From positions 1 to 64,000 of the forward strand of contig DAIDAJ010000036.1 of NCBI GenBank assembly GCA_027310665.1: DNA of 64,000 nucleotides. The letters run 5' to 3'. The notes beneath the pieces were generated by a model. It had not been told where the DNA came from, ran no database searches, and was given only the letters and a program-made list of their open reading frames with translations. Shown here in pieces: positions 21,306-30,023 of the stretch (position 1 is its first letter; each line of letters opens with the position of its first letter). The translations under genes were made by a program, and so were the position numbers. The DNA is from Sideroxydans sp. GTDB taxonomy: Bacteria; Pseudomonadota; Gammaproteobacteria; Burkholderiales; Gallionellaceae.

Positions 21306-21664
21306 TTAAGCCACGCACTGAGCCAGTTGGCACATGCCTGTGCCTGATTGGCTGGCCAGCGAATGTTGATGTGCGTGTTGTTCTTGTGGAGACTGACTTC
21401 GATGGCGTCGCTAATAGAGGGCTCTGCAGGCAAGTCGACCTGAACTGCGACCAGCTTCGACAGTTCTGATGATACTGGTGCGGGTAGTTCATTCTGATAC
21501 TGGTTGATCCAGCGGCGCAGCAGATTGGCATTCAGGCCATGCGTCAGCGCAATCGCCGAAACCGATACGCCAGGTTGGCATAGTGTTACCACTCGTTGTT
21601 TGAATTCTGCGGTATACCTCCGACGGCGACGCATCGGATGCGTAGTGATCATGATAGTGTCCAT
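21302..21664 (-). CDS. tnpA: IS66 family accessory protein TnpA (HTH)
   Basis: RRRYTAEFKQRVVTLCQPGVSVSAIALTHGLNANLLRRWI; 4-nt overlap with tnpB. Confidence 0.92.
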   Translation of the reverse strand: MDTIMITTHPMRRRRRYTAEFKQRVVTLCQPGVSVSAIALTHGLNANLLRRWINQYQNELPAPVSSELSKLVAVQVDLPAEPSISDAIEVSLHKNNTHINIRWPANQAQACANWLSAWLK

Positions 21665-21906
21665 TAAAATTAGGTGGACACTATGCTCTTAGATTTCGCT
21701 TACTCATTCAATGTGGGTCCGCCGGACGCTTACCCTGAATCCACGGCTAAATTTACGGCATCATCAAACATAATTTTTTAAAGGGTTAAAAAATGGGAAT
21801 GAAATGACTTTGGGTAAAACACCAAGCGAAGGGCTGCAACCTATCAGTTTTTCGTGACGTCATATCATCAGATGTCTAGATTTCGACCTGAAAATAATTA
21901 TCTCCT

Positions 21907-23043
21907 TCAAATTATTTTCGCCGCAATCCTGTGTCCAATAGAGATAAACGGCTTTTCAATATACAAATAGCTAATTGTTGCACAAGTAAAAACTGCGATT
22001 AAATTGAAAGGTAAACTTTGAAGAATTTCAAAATTTGGAATTGAAGACTCATTCCAAACCAGAAAAATTTGTTGCCATAGATATATACTGTATGAAAGGC
22101 GTCCAATTAATCTAAAAATTGGCGTTTCGAGAATATAGGACAGCATCCTAAAGCTATTTATGAGTGTTCCTAATATCATAAGAGGAATAAGAATTGCTTT
22201 AATTGTAAGCAAAATAAATGCTAGCTTCCATCCAAGACCAGGTAGAGTTTCAAGGATAATCATCAATATAATTAAGCTTGGCAAAACAGCAGGTAGCATA
22301 AGCAATTTATTTAACCGAGCCTTCCAAATAGGATCAGCATAAAGCAGTGCCACAACAACACCCCAAAGAATGTTATCCCCCTGAATGTCAGTTCGTCCCC
22401 AGAACACAGCCGGTGTTGCACCAGTTATTTGGAATTTGTAATCCAAGGCTCGCCAGAAAGCCAGCAAAAGAGCAATTACAATGGCAACTGTAATGCGTCT
22501 GTTGCTTACGCCAAGAACAAGAAAAACTGCAGGCCACATCATGTAGAAGTGCTCTTCTACAGCTAATGACCAAAAGTGACCAAGATACCAAGATCCAGTG
22601 GCTGTGGTGTAATTGGCAAGGAAGAATAGTGAGCTAAGCCAGCGTCCAAAGGATATTGGGAGTATTCCGGACAATGCAAGAATGCCAACAACTGCAAGGA
22701 AAGATAAAGCTGCAGGCAGAATTCGAAATGCCCGCCTTATGTAAAAGCTCTTTAGAGAAATACTGCCATATTTTTTTTCACTAGCTATTAGCCTACTAGT
22801 TATAAGAAGTCCACTCAGTCCAAAAAATATTTGCACTCCGAATAAGCCTGCTTCCTTAATACGGCTAAAGTCGAAATATATTCCTACTGTGTTTAAGGCA
22901 TTACTTATTGAATCTGAACCATGGGCGAAAATAACAAGAGTTATTGCAATCGCTCTCCAACCGTCCAACGTTGGCAAATATGTTCCATCTCTAGAAGCGC
23001 CGATATTTAGTCTATTAATTAAATTGCTCATAATACTGGCCAA
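21907..23043 (-). CDS. Acyltransferase family 3 membrane protein
   Basis: LPTLDGWRAIAITLVIFAHG, IFFGLSGLLITSRLI, FWSLAVEEHFYMMWP. Confidence 0.9.
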   Translation of the reverse strand: MASIMSNLINRLNIGASRDGTYLPTLDGWRAIAITLVIFAHGSDSISNALNTVGIYFDFSRIKEAGLFGVQIFFGLSGLLITSRLIASEKKYGSISLKSFYIRRAFRILPAALSFLAVVGILALSGILPISFGRWLSSLFFLANYTTATGSWYLGHFWSLAVEEHFYMMWPAVFLVLGVSNRRITVAIVIALLLAFWRALDYKFQITGATPAVFWGRTDIQGDNILWGVVVALLYADPIWKARLNKLLMLPAVLPSLIILMIILETLPGLGWKLAFILLTIKAILIPLMILGTLINSFRMLSYILETPIFRLIGRLSYSIYLWQQIFLVWNESSIPNFEILQSLPFNLIAVFTCATISYLYIEKPFISIGHRIAAKII

Positions 23044-23136
23044 TCTATAAGTTGCCTCACATGAATTATTTGAAGGCAGTAATTTGCAGTGATGAGCGAT
23101 TTCCAGACGTATAAGATTCCAGAAGCAGCAATGACC

Positions 23137-23913
23137 TTAAGCCTTATTGAATACGGTCCCGATCAGATTTGCCTTTGACAGATGACTGAGGCTGTCTTCA
23201 ATTTCACGCTTGGTAGACATACCGTTGGCTATCACCATCAGGATGCAATCAATTTTTGGACATATGGCAATGGCATCATCACTATGCAGCAAGGAAGGCA
23301 GATCAAATATGATAATTCGTGACTCATAGCGATCACGAATCTCGCTGACCAAGTTTGATATTTTTAGTGATGAGAGGGTTTCGGATGGGTTGCTGACTGC
23401 ATTTTTTGCCGGCAATACCACCAGCCTTGGTATGCCTGGATTGACGAGCATTTCAGACAGGTTAGCATCCCCGTCCAGCAGATCATTCAGCGATTTTTCC
23501 ATGGGGATACCAAGGTAGTTGCCAATTCTCGGTTGCCGCAGGTCAAAGTCTACCAACATGGCGGTTCTGTTGGTTTGCTGGACGATGCTGATGGCCAGGT
23601 TAATGGCAATCACGGTTTTACCCACTGCAGGTGTGGGAGAAGTAATAGCGATGGTGCGCCAATTATTCTCATCCATTTTTTGCAGAATCTGTGTCCGCAA
23701 CAGATCGAAGGTCACGCTGGTCGGATCGTTTCTATTGACGGCGAATATGCGGTTTTTTTTCAATTGTTGCGCTTGCAGTTCGACTACTCGGGTCTGGCTG
23801 TATTCAAGTTTAACATTCAAGTCGGCTTCAGGCAGGGGTGTTGCACTAAGCCGACCCGCTTCCCTTGGCCGCTGGCTTCTGGCCTTCTTGACTGCCTGTT
23901 TGATGCGTTCCAT
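23137..23913 (-). CDS. epsG: Chain-length-determinant-associated tyrosine kinase (CpsD/EpsG type)
   Basis: Walker A TSPTPAVGKTVIAINLA; LVDFDLRQPRIGNYLG; position next to Wzz-like protein. Confidence 0.85.
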   Translation of the reverse strand: MERIKQAVKKARSQRPREAGRLSATPLPEADLNVKLEYSQTRVVELQAQQLKKNRIFAVNRNDPTSVTFDLLRTQILQKMDENNWRTIAITSPTPAVGKTVIAINLAISIVQQTNRTAMLVDFDLRQPRIGNYLGIPMEKSLNDLLDGDANLSEMLVNPGIPRLVVLPAKNAVSNPSETLSSLKISNLVSEIRDRYESRIIIFDLPSLLHSDDAIAICPKIDCILMVIANGMSTKREIEDSLSHLSKANLIGTVFNKA

Positions 23914-23922
23914 TTCTTCCCC

Positions 23923-25440
23923 TTATGCCAGCAATTGCGCCATTATTTTCATAAATAGTTCATTCAACGGCATGTAGAAAAACTGTAGTAACAATGCAAT
24001 TAAAATCACTCCAAAGCAGGCTGCAATGATGGCAATTTTTATTTTACGTTTTCGATCTATTTCTTCCTCAGGAAGTACAAGATAAGGAATAACGGCTAAA
24101 GGGCGATTACCCAACACATGTTCCAGTGCGGCAACACCACGGATTTGACGATCCAAAGTCGCCAGGGCCATGAGCATCCCTCCCGAGGAAGCAATGGCCA
24201 GGAAAAAACCCATTACCATAATCTTCACAGGTTTTGGTTTAAATGGCTTATCTGGCTTTACCGGTGGTTCAAGCACAACAAATCTATCCGATTTGTTTTC
24301 TTTTTTCAGATTTTCTGCCATCTGAGCGCTCTGCAATTTACTCAGAATTTCTTCGTACCTTTTCTGTGCGCTGTCGCGCTGACTGGTCAGAACGTCCAGC
24401 TGTTGAGCCACCTCCGGAGTCTGTAACATTCCCGCTCTAATCTGTGCAATTCTGTCTTGCAGTGTTTGTCGTTGCCGCGCAAGTAATTCCAGAGTGTCTT
24501 TGGTTGAAGACACCTTAGATGGTTGGTTGGACTGCTCAGTCTTTGTCATAGCCTCATCCTGTGTTGTAGCTGGATTTTCCAAAGATGCGATTTTGAGTTT
24601 TAGCGCTTTAATATCAGGGTGCGAGTCACTATATACGGCTGATAGGCTGGCAAGCTTTGCCTTCAGTGCTGGTAGCGATGTAGATGATGTAGACGAAGAC
24701 GACGAATCGTCGCCCTGTCCTGCCAGTGAGTTGTATTTCTGCTCGACGTTCTTCAGACTAATCTCGTCATTCTGAAGAGCGGTCATATTCATTATTGTCA
24801 GTTCCGGCAATGCATTGCTATGCTGCTTCTTGTAAGCGGAAATCAAATCATTCTGACGCTCAACCTCTTGCTTTTGCTTGTCCGCCACTTGGGTTAGAAA
24901 AATCGTTGTGTCAGTGGCAGTCTCACTTTGTAATGTTTCGTTCCAGTTCAGAAAAAGCGCAACAAGATCGTTTGCAACCTGATAAGCAAGATTAGGATTC
25001 TTATCCTGAAACGACAATTTGAAGGCAATTGTTACTTTTCCCGTCCTGAACCCCTGCACTGTATCTACGCTTACCAATTCGACATCCACTCTATCCCGCA
25101 TTCTTTGAACCAAATCCGAACTGCTCAAGTAACTGGCACTTCCGCTGAAAAGATTGTACTTATTGGCAATATTGAGCAGGCTTTCACGCGTTAATACCCG
25201 CTGCTTGATATTGTTAATCCTTTCATCAACACTTACCTGGACTTGTGTAGGAACCACACTATCAGGCACATTTTGCGACACCACCATGATGGTTCCGGTA
25301 GATTGGTAAGTCCTTGGAATAAAGACAACTGCAACAAGTGCAGCCAATAAAACCGCAACAAAGGTACCAATCAGATAGGCTGGATGTCTACGTATGATAG
25401 ATAGGTAGTCGGAAAGCGTCAGTTCGTATTCAGTGGACAT
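23923..25440 (-). CDS. epsF: Chain length determinant protein (EpsF, Wzz/GumC type)
   Basis: LTLSDYLSIIRRHPAYLIGTFVAVLLAALVAV, coiled-coil middle, VKPDKPFKPKPVKIMVMGFFLAI. Confidence 0.88.
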   Translation of the reverse strand: MSTEYELTLSDYLSIIRRHPAYLIGTFVAVLLAALVAVVFIPRTYQSTGTIMVVSQNVPDSVVPTQVQVSVDERINNIKQRVLTRESLLNIANKYNLFSGSASYLSSSDLVQRMRDRVDVELVSVDTVQGFRTGKVTIAFKLSFQDKNPNLAYQVANDLVALFLNWNETLQSETATDTTIFLTQVADKQKQEVERQNDLISAYKKQHSNALPELTIMNMTALQNDEISLKNVEQKYNSLAGQGDDSSSSSTSSTSLPALKAKLASLSAVYSDSHPDIKALKLKIASLENPATTQDEAMTKTEQSNQPSKVSSTKDTLELLARQRQTLQDRIAQIRAGMLQTPEVAQQLDVLTSQRDSAQKRYEEILSKLQSAQMAENLKKENKSDRFVVLEPPVKPDKPFKPKPVKIMVMGFFLAIASSGGMLMALATLDRQIRGVAALEHVLGNRPLAVIPYLVLPEEEIDRKRKIKIAIIAACFGVILIALLLQFFYMPLNELFMKIMAQLLA

Positions 25441-25461
25441 AGATATGCTGTGATCCTGTAT

Positions 25462-26637
25462 TCAGAAACTGGTATACGCGATGGAGAGGCCAAGCATATT
25501 CGAAGTTGCTGGATTGCTACCAGCCAATGCATAGGTATTGTGATTGAAATATGCTTTTATGCCCCAGAACATATTGATATCATAATGTAGCCAAGCACCC
25601 GCAGTTCGAAATAAGCCAACCGTTAGTGAATCATATTTTGACCACCCGAGGTCTAAACCGGTTTTGCTGCGCTCACTCAAGTCATAACTAAAATTCCCTC
25701 TCGCTTGATCAATCAAGATGACTCCACCTAGTCCATTAGGAGTGGATTGGCGATTTGCGCTCAAAGTCAACGCCGAAAGTTGGCCCTTGTAATTCATGGT
25801 CGTCCCACCTTGCAAACTGGTAGATGCTGTGGTGGCGCCAGTACCACTGGTAGCACCCTCAAGCCTGGATGGGCCTCCTTGCAAAGTCCAGTCAAGATGC
25901 TCGGAGGCTTTCCAATCCAAACCTAACCATGCGTTATAGATATGAACTGGTCCACCACCAGTGGTCACGAAATCAACATACGATAAATTCATGAATGTTG
26001 CAGTATGCTCAGTCAAGTCGTAATTTAATTTTAGACCACTGGATTGCGTATAGAAGCTAGACAGGATGATGTTGTTTCCACTCCCGTTAAACGAAACATT
26101 CTTGTACGCCTCATTCAAGGTGAGAGTAATGCGTTGGCTTAATTCTCTGGCCCAATCAGCGGACAAACTTCGCGAAGTACTGGTGGAACTTGCTGATACC
26201 AAGCCTGTAGTACTAGGTATATCCATCATCGTCGAAGCAACGTGGTACGAGGTTGAAATATCAAATTTGTCTTTCTCATCCTGACGGTTCCAACCCAACG
26301 TCGCGGTAGGAAAGTTACCATTTGCGATTATGCTTGTGTTTGAGGAGCGGATTGACATGACGTCAAGATCAGCTTTCCACTCATCTGCTCCAGACGTTTT
26401 AGTCAGCATGTAATTGGGGTCGATTGTCGTGCGCCAGGCACTAAGACCTTGAAGAGCAGGATTCAGTAAGGGGTTAGTTACATAGTCTTCCGAGGCACGG
26501 GCAGACAGGGTTTGCTGCAAGGAATCAGCCCTGCCCTCTCCGGCACACAATATAAGACCGGATAGCAGAATTGACATTCTGACTAGCCATTGCATGTTCA
26601 CCCACCACACCCGTGGATAATGAAATTTTGCAAACAA
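25462..26637 (-). CDS. epsL: Outer-membrane beta-barrel EPS operon protein (EpsL-like)
   Basis: Signal peptide; alternating amphipathic strands; ASEDYVTNPLLNPALQG; eps cluster context. Confidence 0.7.
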   Translation of the reverse strand: MFAKFHYPRVWWVNMQWLVRMSILLSGLILCAGEGRADSLQQTLSARASEDYVTNPLLNPALQGLSAWRTTIDPNYMLTKTSGADEWKADLDVMSIRSSNTSIIANGNFPTATLGWNRQDEKDKFDISTSYHVASTMMDIPSTTGLVSASSTSTSRSLSADWARELSQRITLTLNEAYKNVSFNGSGNNIILSSFYTQSSGLKLNYDLTEHTATFMNLSYVDFVTTGGGPVHIYNAWLGLDWKASEHLDWTLQGGPSRLEGATSGTGATTASTSLQGGTTMNYKGQLSALTLSANRQSTPNGLGGVILIDQARGNFSYDLSERSKTGLDLGWSKYDSLTVGLFRTAGAWLHYDINMFWGIKAYFNHNTYALAGSNPATSNMLGLSIAYTSF

Positions 26638-26639
26638 TT

Positions 26640-27209
26640 TTATGGCACCACGATCGTATCGCCCGCCATGAGCTGGATATTGGTTGACATATCCTTGCCG
26701 GAAATTATGTCGTTGTAATGCACTTGCAGAACCTCCTGACGACCATCAGGTTTTGTACGAATGACCTTGATTTCACTTTCATTGGCAAATTTGTCAAAAC
26801 CGTTTGCAATGCTGATAGCCTGCAAAACTGTAGTTGGGCCTGAGATGATCAAAGGTCCAGGTTTCAAAACCTTTCCCGCTACATAGGCGCGGTTACCATC
26901 AAGACTGGCAATAACTACCGTCACAACGGGGTCCTTCAAGAATTTCTTCAATTTTTCTGCAATGAGCCGTTCAACTTCCGGCGTACTGAGGCCCCCTACT
27001 TCCACACGGCCTGCCAGAGGAAGCGTGATGCTGCTATCGGGCAAAACCACGACTTGCTGTTTCAACGAGTCTTCGCCCCATACCGAAACCAGTACCGTGT
27101 CCCCTTGATGCAGTTGGTAGACAACGGGCTTGTCTGCAGCAATTGCCATACCTGCATCGAAATATACCAGCAGCAAGGTGAGCGCAACCAGTCGTTTCAT
27201 CATGTTCAT
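26640..27209 (-). CDS. epsE: Polysaccharide export periplasmic/outer-membrane protein (EpsE, Wza family)
   Basis: YQLHQGDTVLVSVWGEDSLKQQVVVLPDSSITLPLAGRVEVGG; SLBB-like C-terminus ending IQLMAGDTIVVP. Confidence 0.9.
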   Translation of the reverse strand: MNMMKRLVALTLLLVYFDAGMAIAADKPVVYQLHQGDTVLVSVWGEDSLKQQVVVLPDSSITLPLAGRVEVGGLSTPEVERLIAEKLKKFLKDPVVTVVIASLDGNRAYVAGKVLKPGPLIISGPTTVLQAISIANGFDKFANESEIKVIRTKPDGRQEVLQVHYNDIISGKDMSTNIQLMAGDTIVVP

Positions 27210-27272
27210 AAGTGATTTTCTTTCTGCAATAAACTGTGGTCTTTTAATTCCTTGGTTCCGGGATCAGATCCT

Positions 27273-27959
27273 CTACATATTCTGCTGTCCAACCAGCCGT
27301 TGTCTATCTGTGTCCCGCATCGACTTCAATAGGTCCGTGATAAATGCTTTCTGTACAAGGTAAGAAATCTCTTCGTCGTTAGCGATGGTGGAAACTCGAA
27401 ATAGAAGGCCATCCGGTATTTGTCCTGTCAGCTCGTACTTGAATGTCGCCCATTTCTCTTCGAACCAACCGCGCGTCAATGAATTCCCAATCTTGATCCA
27501 GTAAGTTATCGGTTCATTGCGGTTGCCTTGCTGCGCAACCATGCGCATAGCCGGTATTTTTCCGAAGGCCGTATCCAAAAATATCTTGCTTATTTTTTTT
27601 ATATTAAAACCACCTGACGCATAACAAATTTCCGGCCTGTGAACCTGAGTATCCACCCTCTGATCCATGCCGTAAGCAATTGCAAGCATAACATGCTCGT
27701 CTTTGCTGTTGACATAAGTGCGGGAGAGCGTCTGGTCATAAATCTTGTTGATTTCCCCCTTCACATCTGTACCCACCAAAGGCTCAACGGAGTTCAAATC
27801 CATTTTCCAATCGCCAAATTCTTTTGGAATGATAGCCTCCAAATTGATCATGCCTGATTTGCCGGCACTCATGAGAGTAGGCGTTGCAAGCATGGCAAGT
27901 GCGCTGGACAGCACCATAAATATACCCATGACGAGGCTGACAATGACAGATTTTTTCAT
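27273..27959 (-). CDS. epsI: Exosortase-associated protein EpsI (DUF3485)
   Basis: LEAIIPKEFGDWKMD, VHRPEICYASGGF; 4-nt overlap with exosortase gene. Confidence 0.87.
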   Translation of the reverse strand: MKKSVIVSLVMGIFMVLSSALAMLATPTLMSAGKSGMINLEAIIPKEFGDWKMDLNSVEPLVGTDVKGEINKIYDQTLSRTYVNSKDEHVMLAIAYGMDQRVDTQVHRPEICYASGGFNIKKISKIFLDTAFGKIPAMRMVAQQGNRNEPITYWIKIGNSLTRGWFEEKWATFKYELTGQIPDGLLFRVSTIANDEEISYLVQKAFITDLLKSMRDTDRQRLVGQQNM

Positions 27960-28837
27960 GGAGCTACTTTCGATGCCCGCAACTTGACAATATAACGAAG
28001 TAACGCATCTATGCTGACAATTAGAATCAATCCGCTTAAAAACAGAGCCATGCCGGCAAACTCGTGCAAGAAGCCTTGCCCGGCTACATCCCCATAATAG
28101 TAGGTAATAAGCGTCAGGCTCATGACCCTGATTACGTTGGATATAAATGAAATGGGAATAATTAGAATTCCCAATATTACATTCCTGAAAACCGAGGTGT
28201 GTTGCACTACATTCAGATAAAACAATCCCAACGATTCCAGCGTCAGCAGTGTTTGAAGTCCTGCACAGGCGGTAGCAACCAACAGTTGATACTGACCGAT
28301 CTGCAGGATGACGCCATTACGGGCAATGGGATATCCCGCCCAATACAGGATCTGCTCCGTCACATAAGACACAGCAATTTTCATTGGCATGGTCACTAGG
28401 ATGACAAACGTGCCTGGCAAGGGAATCATGAACAACATAAAAAATAACGGAAACCATGCAGTCGCAAGCGCCCTACTGCCTCGCTTGATCAACAGGATTG
28501 CGGCAATCATCCAGATGAAAGAACCAACTTCAAATATATATATTTCTAGCGCATGGCCAACAACATAAAGGATCAGTGCGATGAAAAAAACCACCCCTCC
28601 GATGGTGGCTGAAGATTTACTGGGGCTTTGTTCCATCACGCGCGGCCAGACGCGATATAGCAGCCAGAGTGAAAGTGCAAAGACTATCGGCCCCTGGGCC
28701 TGCTCTTCCGTGCCCCACAGCCCATTGAAGAGGCCATAGTAAGTTGGAACGTACATTGCCAGCAGGCCCAACAGGATGGGCCACCATTCCGGCATGGCGG
28801 CCTTAAAACCAGGGAGTCTGCCTGCAAATAAGCTCAT
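27956..28837 (-). CDS. xrtB: Exosortase B (XrtB/EpsH)
   Basis: Multi-TM; catalytic-type residues in LLVATACAGLQTL (Cys), ISNVIRVMSL (Arg), LHEFAGMALF (His). Confidence 0.9.
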   Translation of the reverse strand: MSLFAGRLPGFKAAMPEWWPILLGLLAMYVPTYYGLFNGLWGTEEQAQGPIVFALSLWLLYRVWPRVMEQSPSKSSATIGGVVFFIALILYVVGHALEIYIFEVGSFIWMIAAILLIKRGSRALATAWFPLFFMLFMIPLPGTFVILVTMPMKIAVSYVTEQILYWAGYPIARNGVILQIGQYQLLVATACAGLQTLLTLESLGLFYLNVVQHTSVFRNVILGILIIPISFISNVIRVMSLTLITYYYGDVAGQGFLHEFAGMALFLSGLILIVSIDALLRYIVKLRASKVAP

Positions 28838-28878
28838 GGATAGGGCAATGTGCGTGATCAGTTACCTGCTGGTTTGCT

Positions 28879-29784
28879 TTAAGGTTTCGCTGGAGCCACG
28901 GGGGCTTGCTGGGCGGCAGCCGGAGCGGGCGCGTTCAGGTATTCAATCTTTGCCAATGAACGCAAGTGCTTCACTTCTGTATCCACCGCTTCTTTGGTGT
29001 TCTTCATTCTGAAATACTGCTCGATTGCTGGCGCGGCATCTTCAAACGCGATCGGGTTGTCCTTGATGTTGGCGATGGAAACGATCATGCTGTTTCCTCC
29101 CTCGTTGACAATGAACATTTGGCCGACATGCATCGTCATCAGCTTGGATGCCATCTCCGGCGGCATGCTCATGGTATTGCGCGATGCCACCCCGCGTGCG
29201 TAATGCACATCATGGTTCTTCATCCACGTCGCAACCTCTTCCAGCGACTTGGCAGAATCCAGTTCCGCTTTCAGCTTGTCGTTCATGTCCCTGCCGGCGA
29301 TAAGCAATGAATTCATGTCGTATACCTTGCCGTTGCCGAAGATCTCAGGATGCTTGCGGAAATAGTCGCTCATTTCCGCCGTTGTGGGCTTGTCGATCTT
29401 GGACGTGACGCTTTGCAGATAGGCCTGCTCGATGATTTGCGCCTTGGCGCGCGCGATTGCCTGCTGCACTCCGGGAGAGCGATCAATCTTCTCGCGCGTC
29501 GCTTCGTCTACGATGACCTGGCGGTCAATCAGCGACTCCAATATCTTTTTGCTTGCATCCTGTTGCTGGTCGGCCGGGATATTGGCGTGCGCCAGTTCAT
29601 CGTTAACCTGGAGCACGGTGATATCTTCGCCATTGACCCGAGCGAGCGATTGACCGCCCCCCTTCTCCTTGCTGCAGGCACTCAGGCCCATGCCGGCAAC
29701 CATTAACAGAGCGCCGCAGAGCAACCATTTGCGTGACACGGAATTTTCGAATTTTGCAGACGAGGATACGTGTAACTTGGACAA
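28879..29784 (-). CDS. epsD: EpsD family peptidyl-prolyl isomerase-like lipoprotein
   Basis: Lipobox GLSACSKEKGG; SurA-like N-domain; located between epsB and xrtB. Confidence 0.87.
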   Translation of the reverse strand: MSKLHVSSSAKFENSVSRKWLLCGALLMVAGMGLSACSKEKGGGQSLARVNGEDITVLQVNDELAHANIPADQQQDASKKILESLIDRQVIVDEATREKIDRSPGVQQAIARAKAQIIEQAYLQSVTSKIDKPTTAEMSDYFRKHPEIFGNGKVYDMNSLLIAGRDMNDKLKAELDSAKSLEEVATWMKNHDVHYARGVASRNTMSMPPEMASKLMTMHVGQMFIVNEGGNSMIVSIANIKDNPIAFEDAAPAIEQYFRMKNTKEAVDTEVKHLRSLAKIEYLNAPAPAAAQQAPVAPAKP

Positions 29785-29887
29785 GGCATTCTCCTTTCAC
29801 ATTCTTGATACATGGTCAAATTGCACGGGACCTGAAAATAAAGAACCATATGCAACAAAAATTACCTATGGAAGCGCCGATCAGGCC

Positions 29888-29953
29888 GTCACACCGGCGA
29901 AGGCCGGTGTCCAGTTGATTGAAACACTGGATTCCGGCCTTCGCCGGTATGAC
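29888..29953. repeat. Interspersed inverted repeat (GTCACACCGGCGAAGGCCGG...CCGGCCTTCGCCGGTATGAC)
   Basis: Near-perfect inverted repeat in the epsB-epsD intergenic region. Confidence 0.85.
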
Positions 29954-30010
29954 GTTTCAAGATCTAATCTGCGTTTCCCCTATTAATACTTTTTCCATAA
30001 CTTAAACAAT

Positions 30011-30023
30011 TGTACTTTAGTAG
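30011..30023 (+). promoter_or_regulatory. TGTACTTTNGTAC motif copy (tgtactttagtag, 1 mismatch)
   Basis: In the gap between epsB stop and epsD start, about 230 bp upstream of epsD. Confidence 0.4.

Larger units (their letters stand above)
19285..21733. mobile_element. Complete IS66-family insertion sequence (2449 bp)
   Basis: Terminal inverted repeats GTAAGCGTCCAGCCGAC (19285-19301) and GTAAGCGTCCGGCGGAC (reverse complement of 21717-21733), 15/17 identical; identical 8-bp flanks CCTGAATC at 19277-19284 and 21734-21741; contains tnpA, tnpB, tnpC ORFs. Confidence 0.96.
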
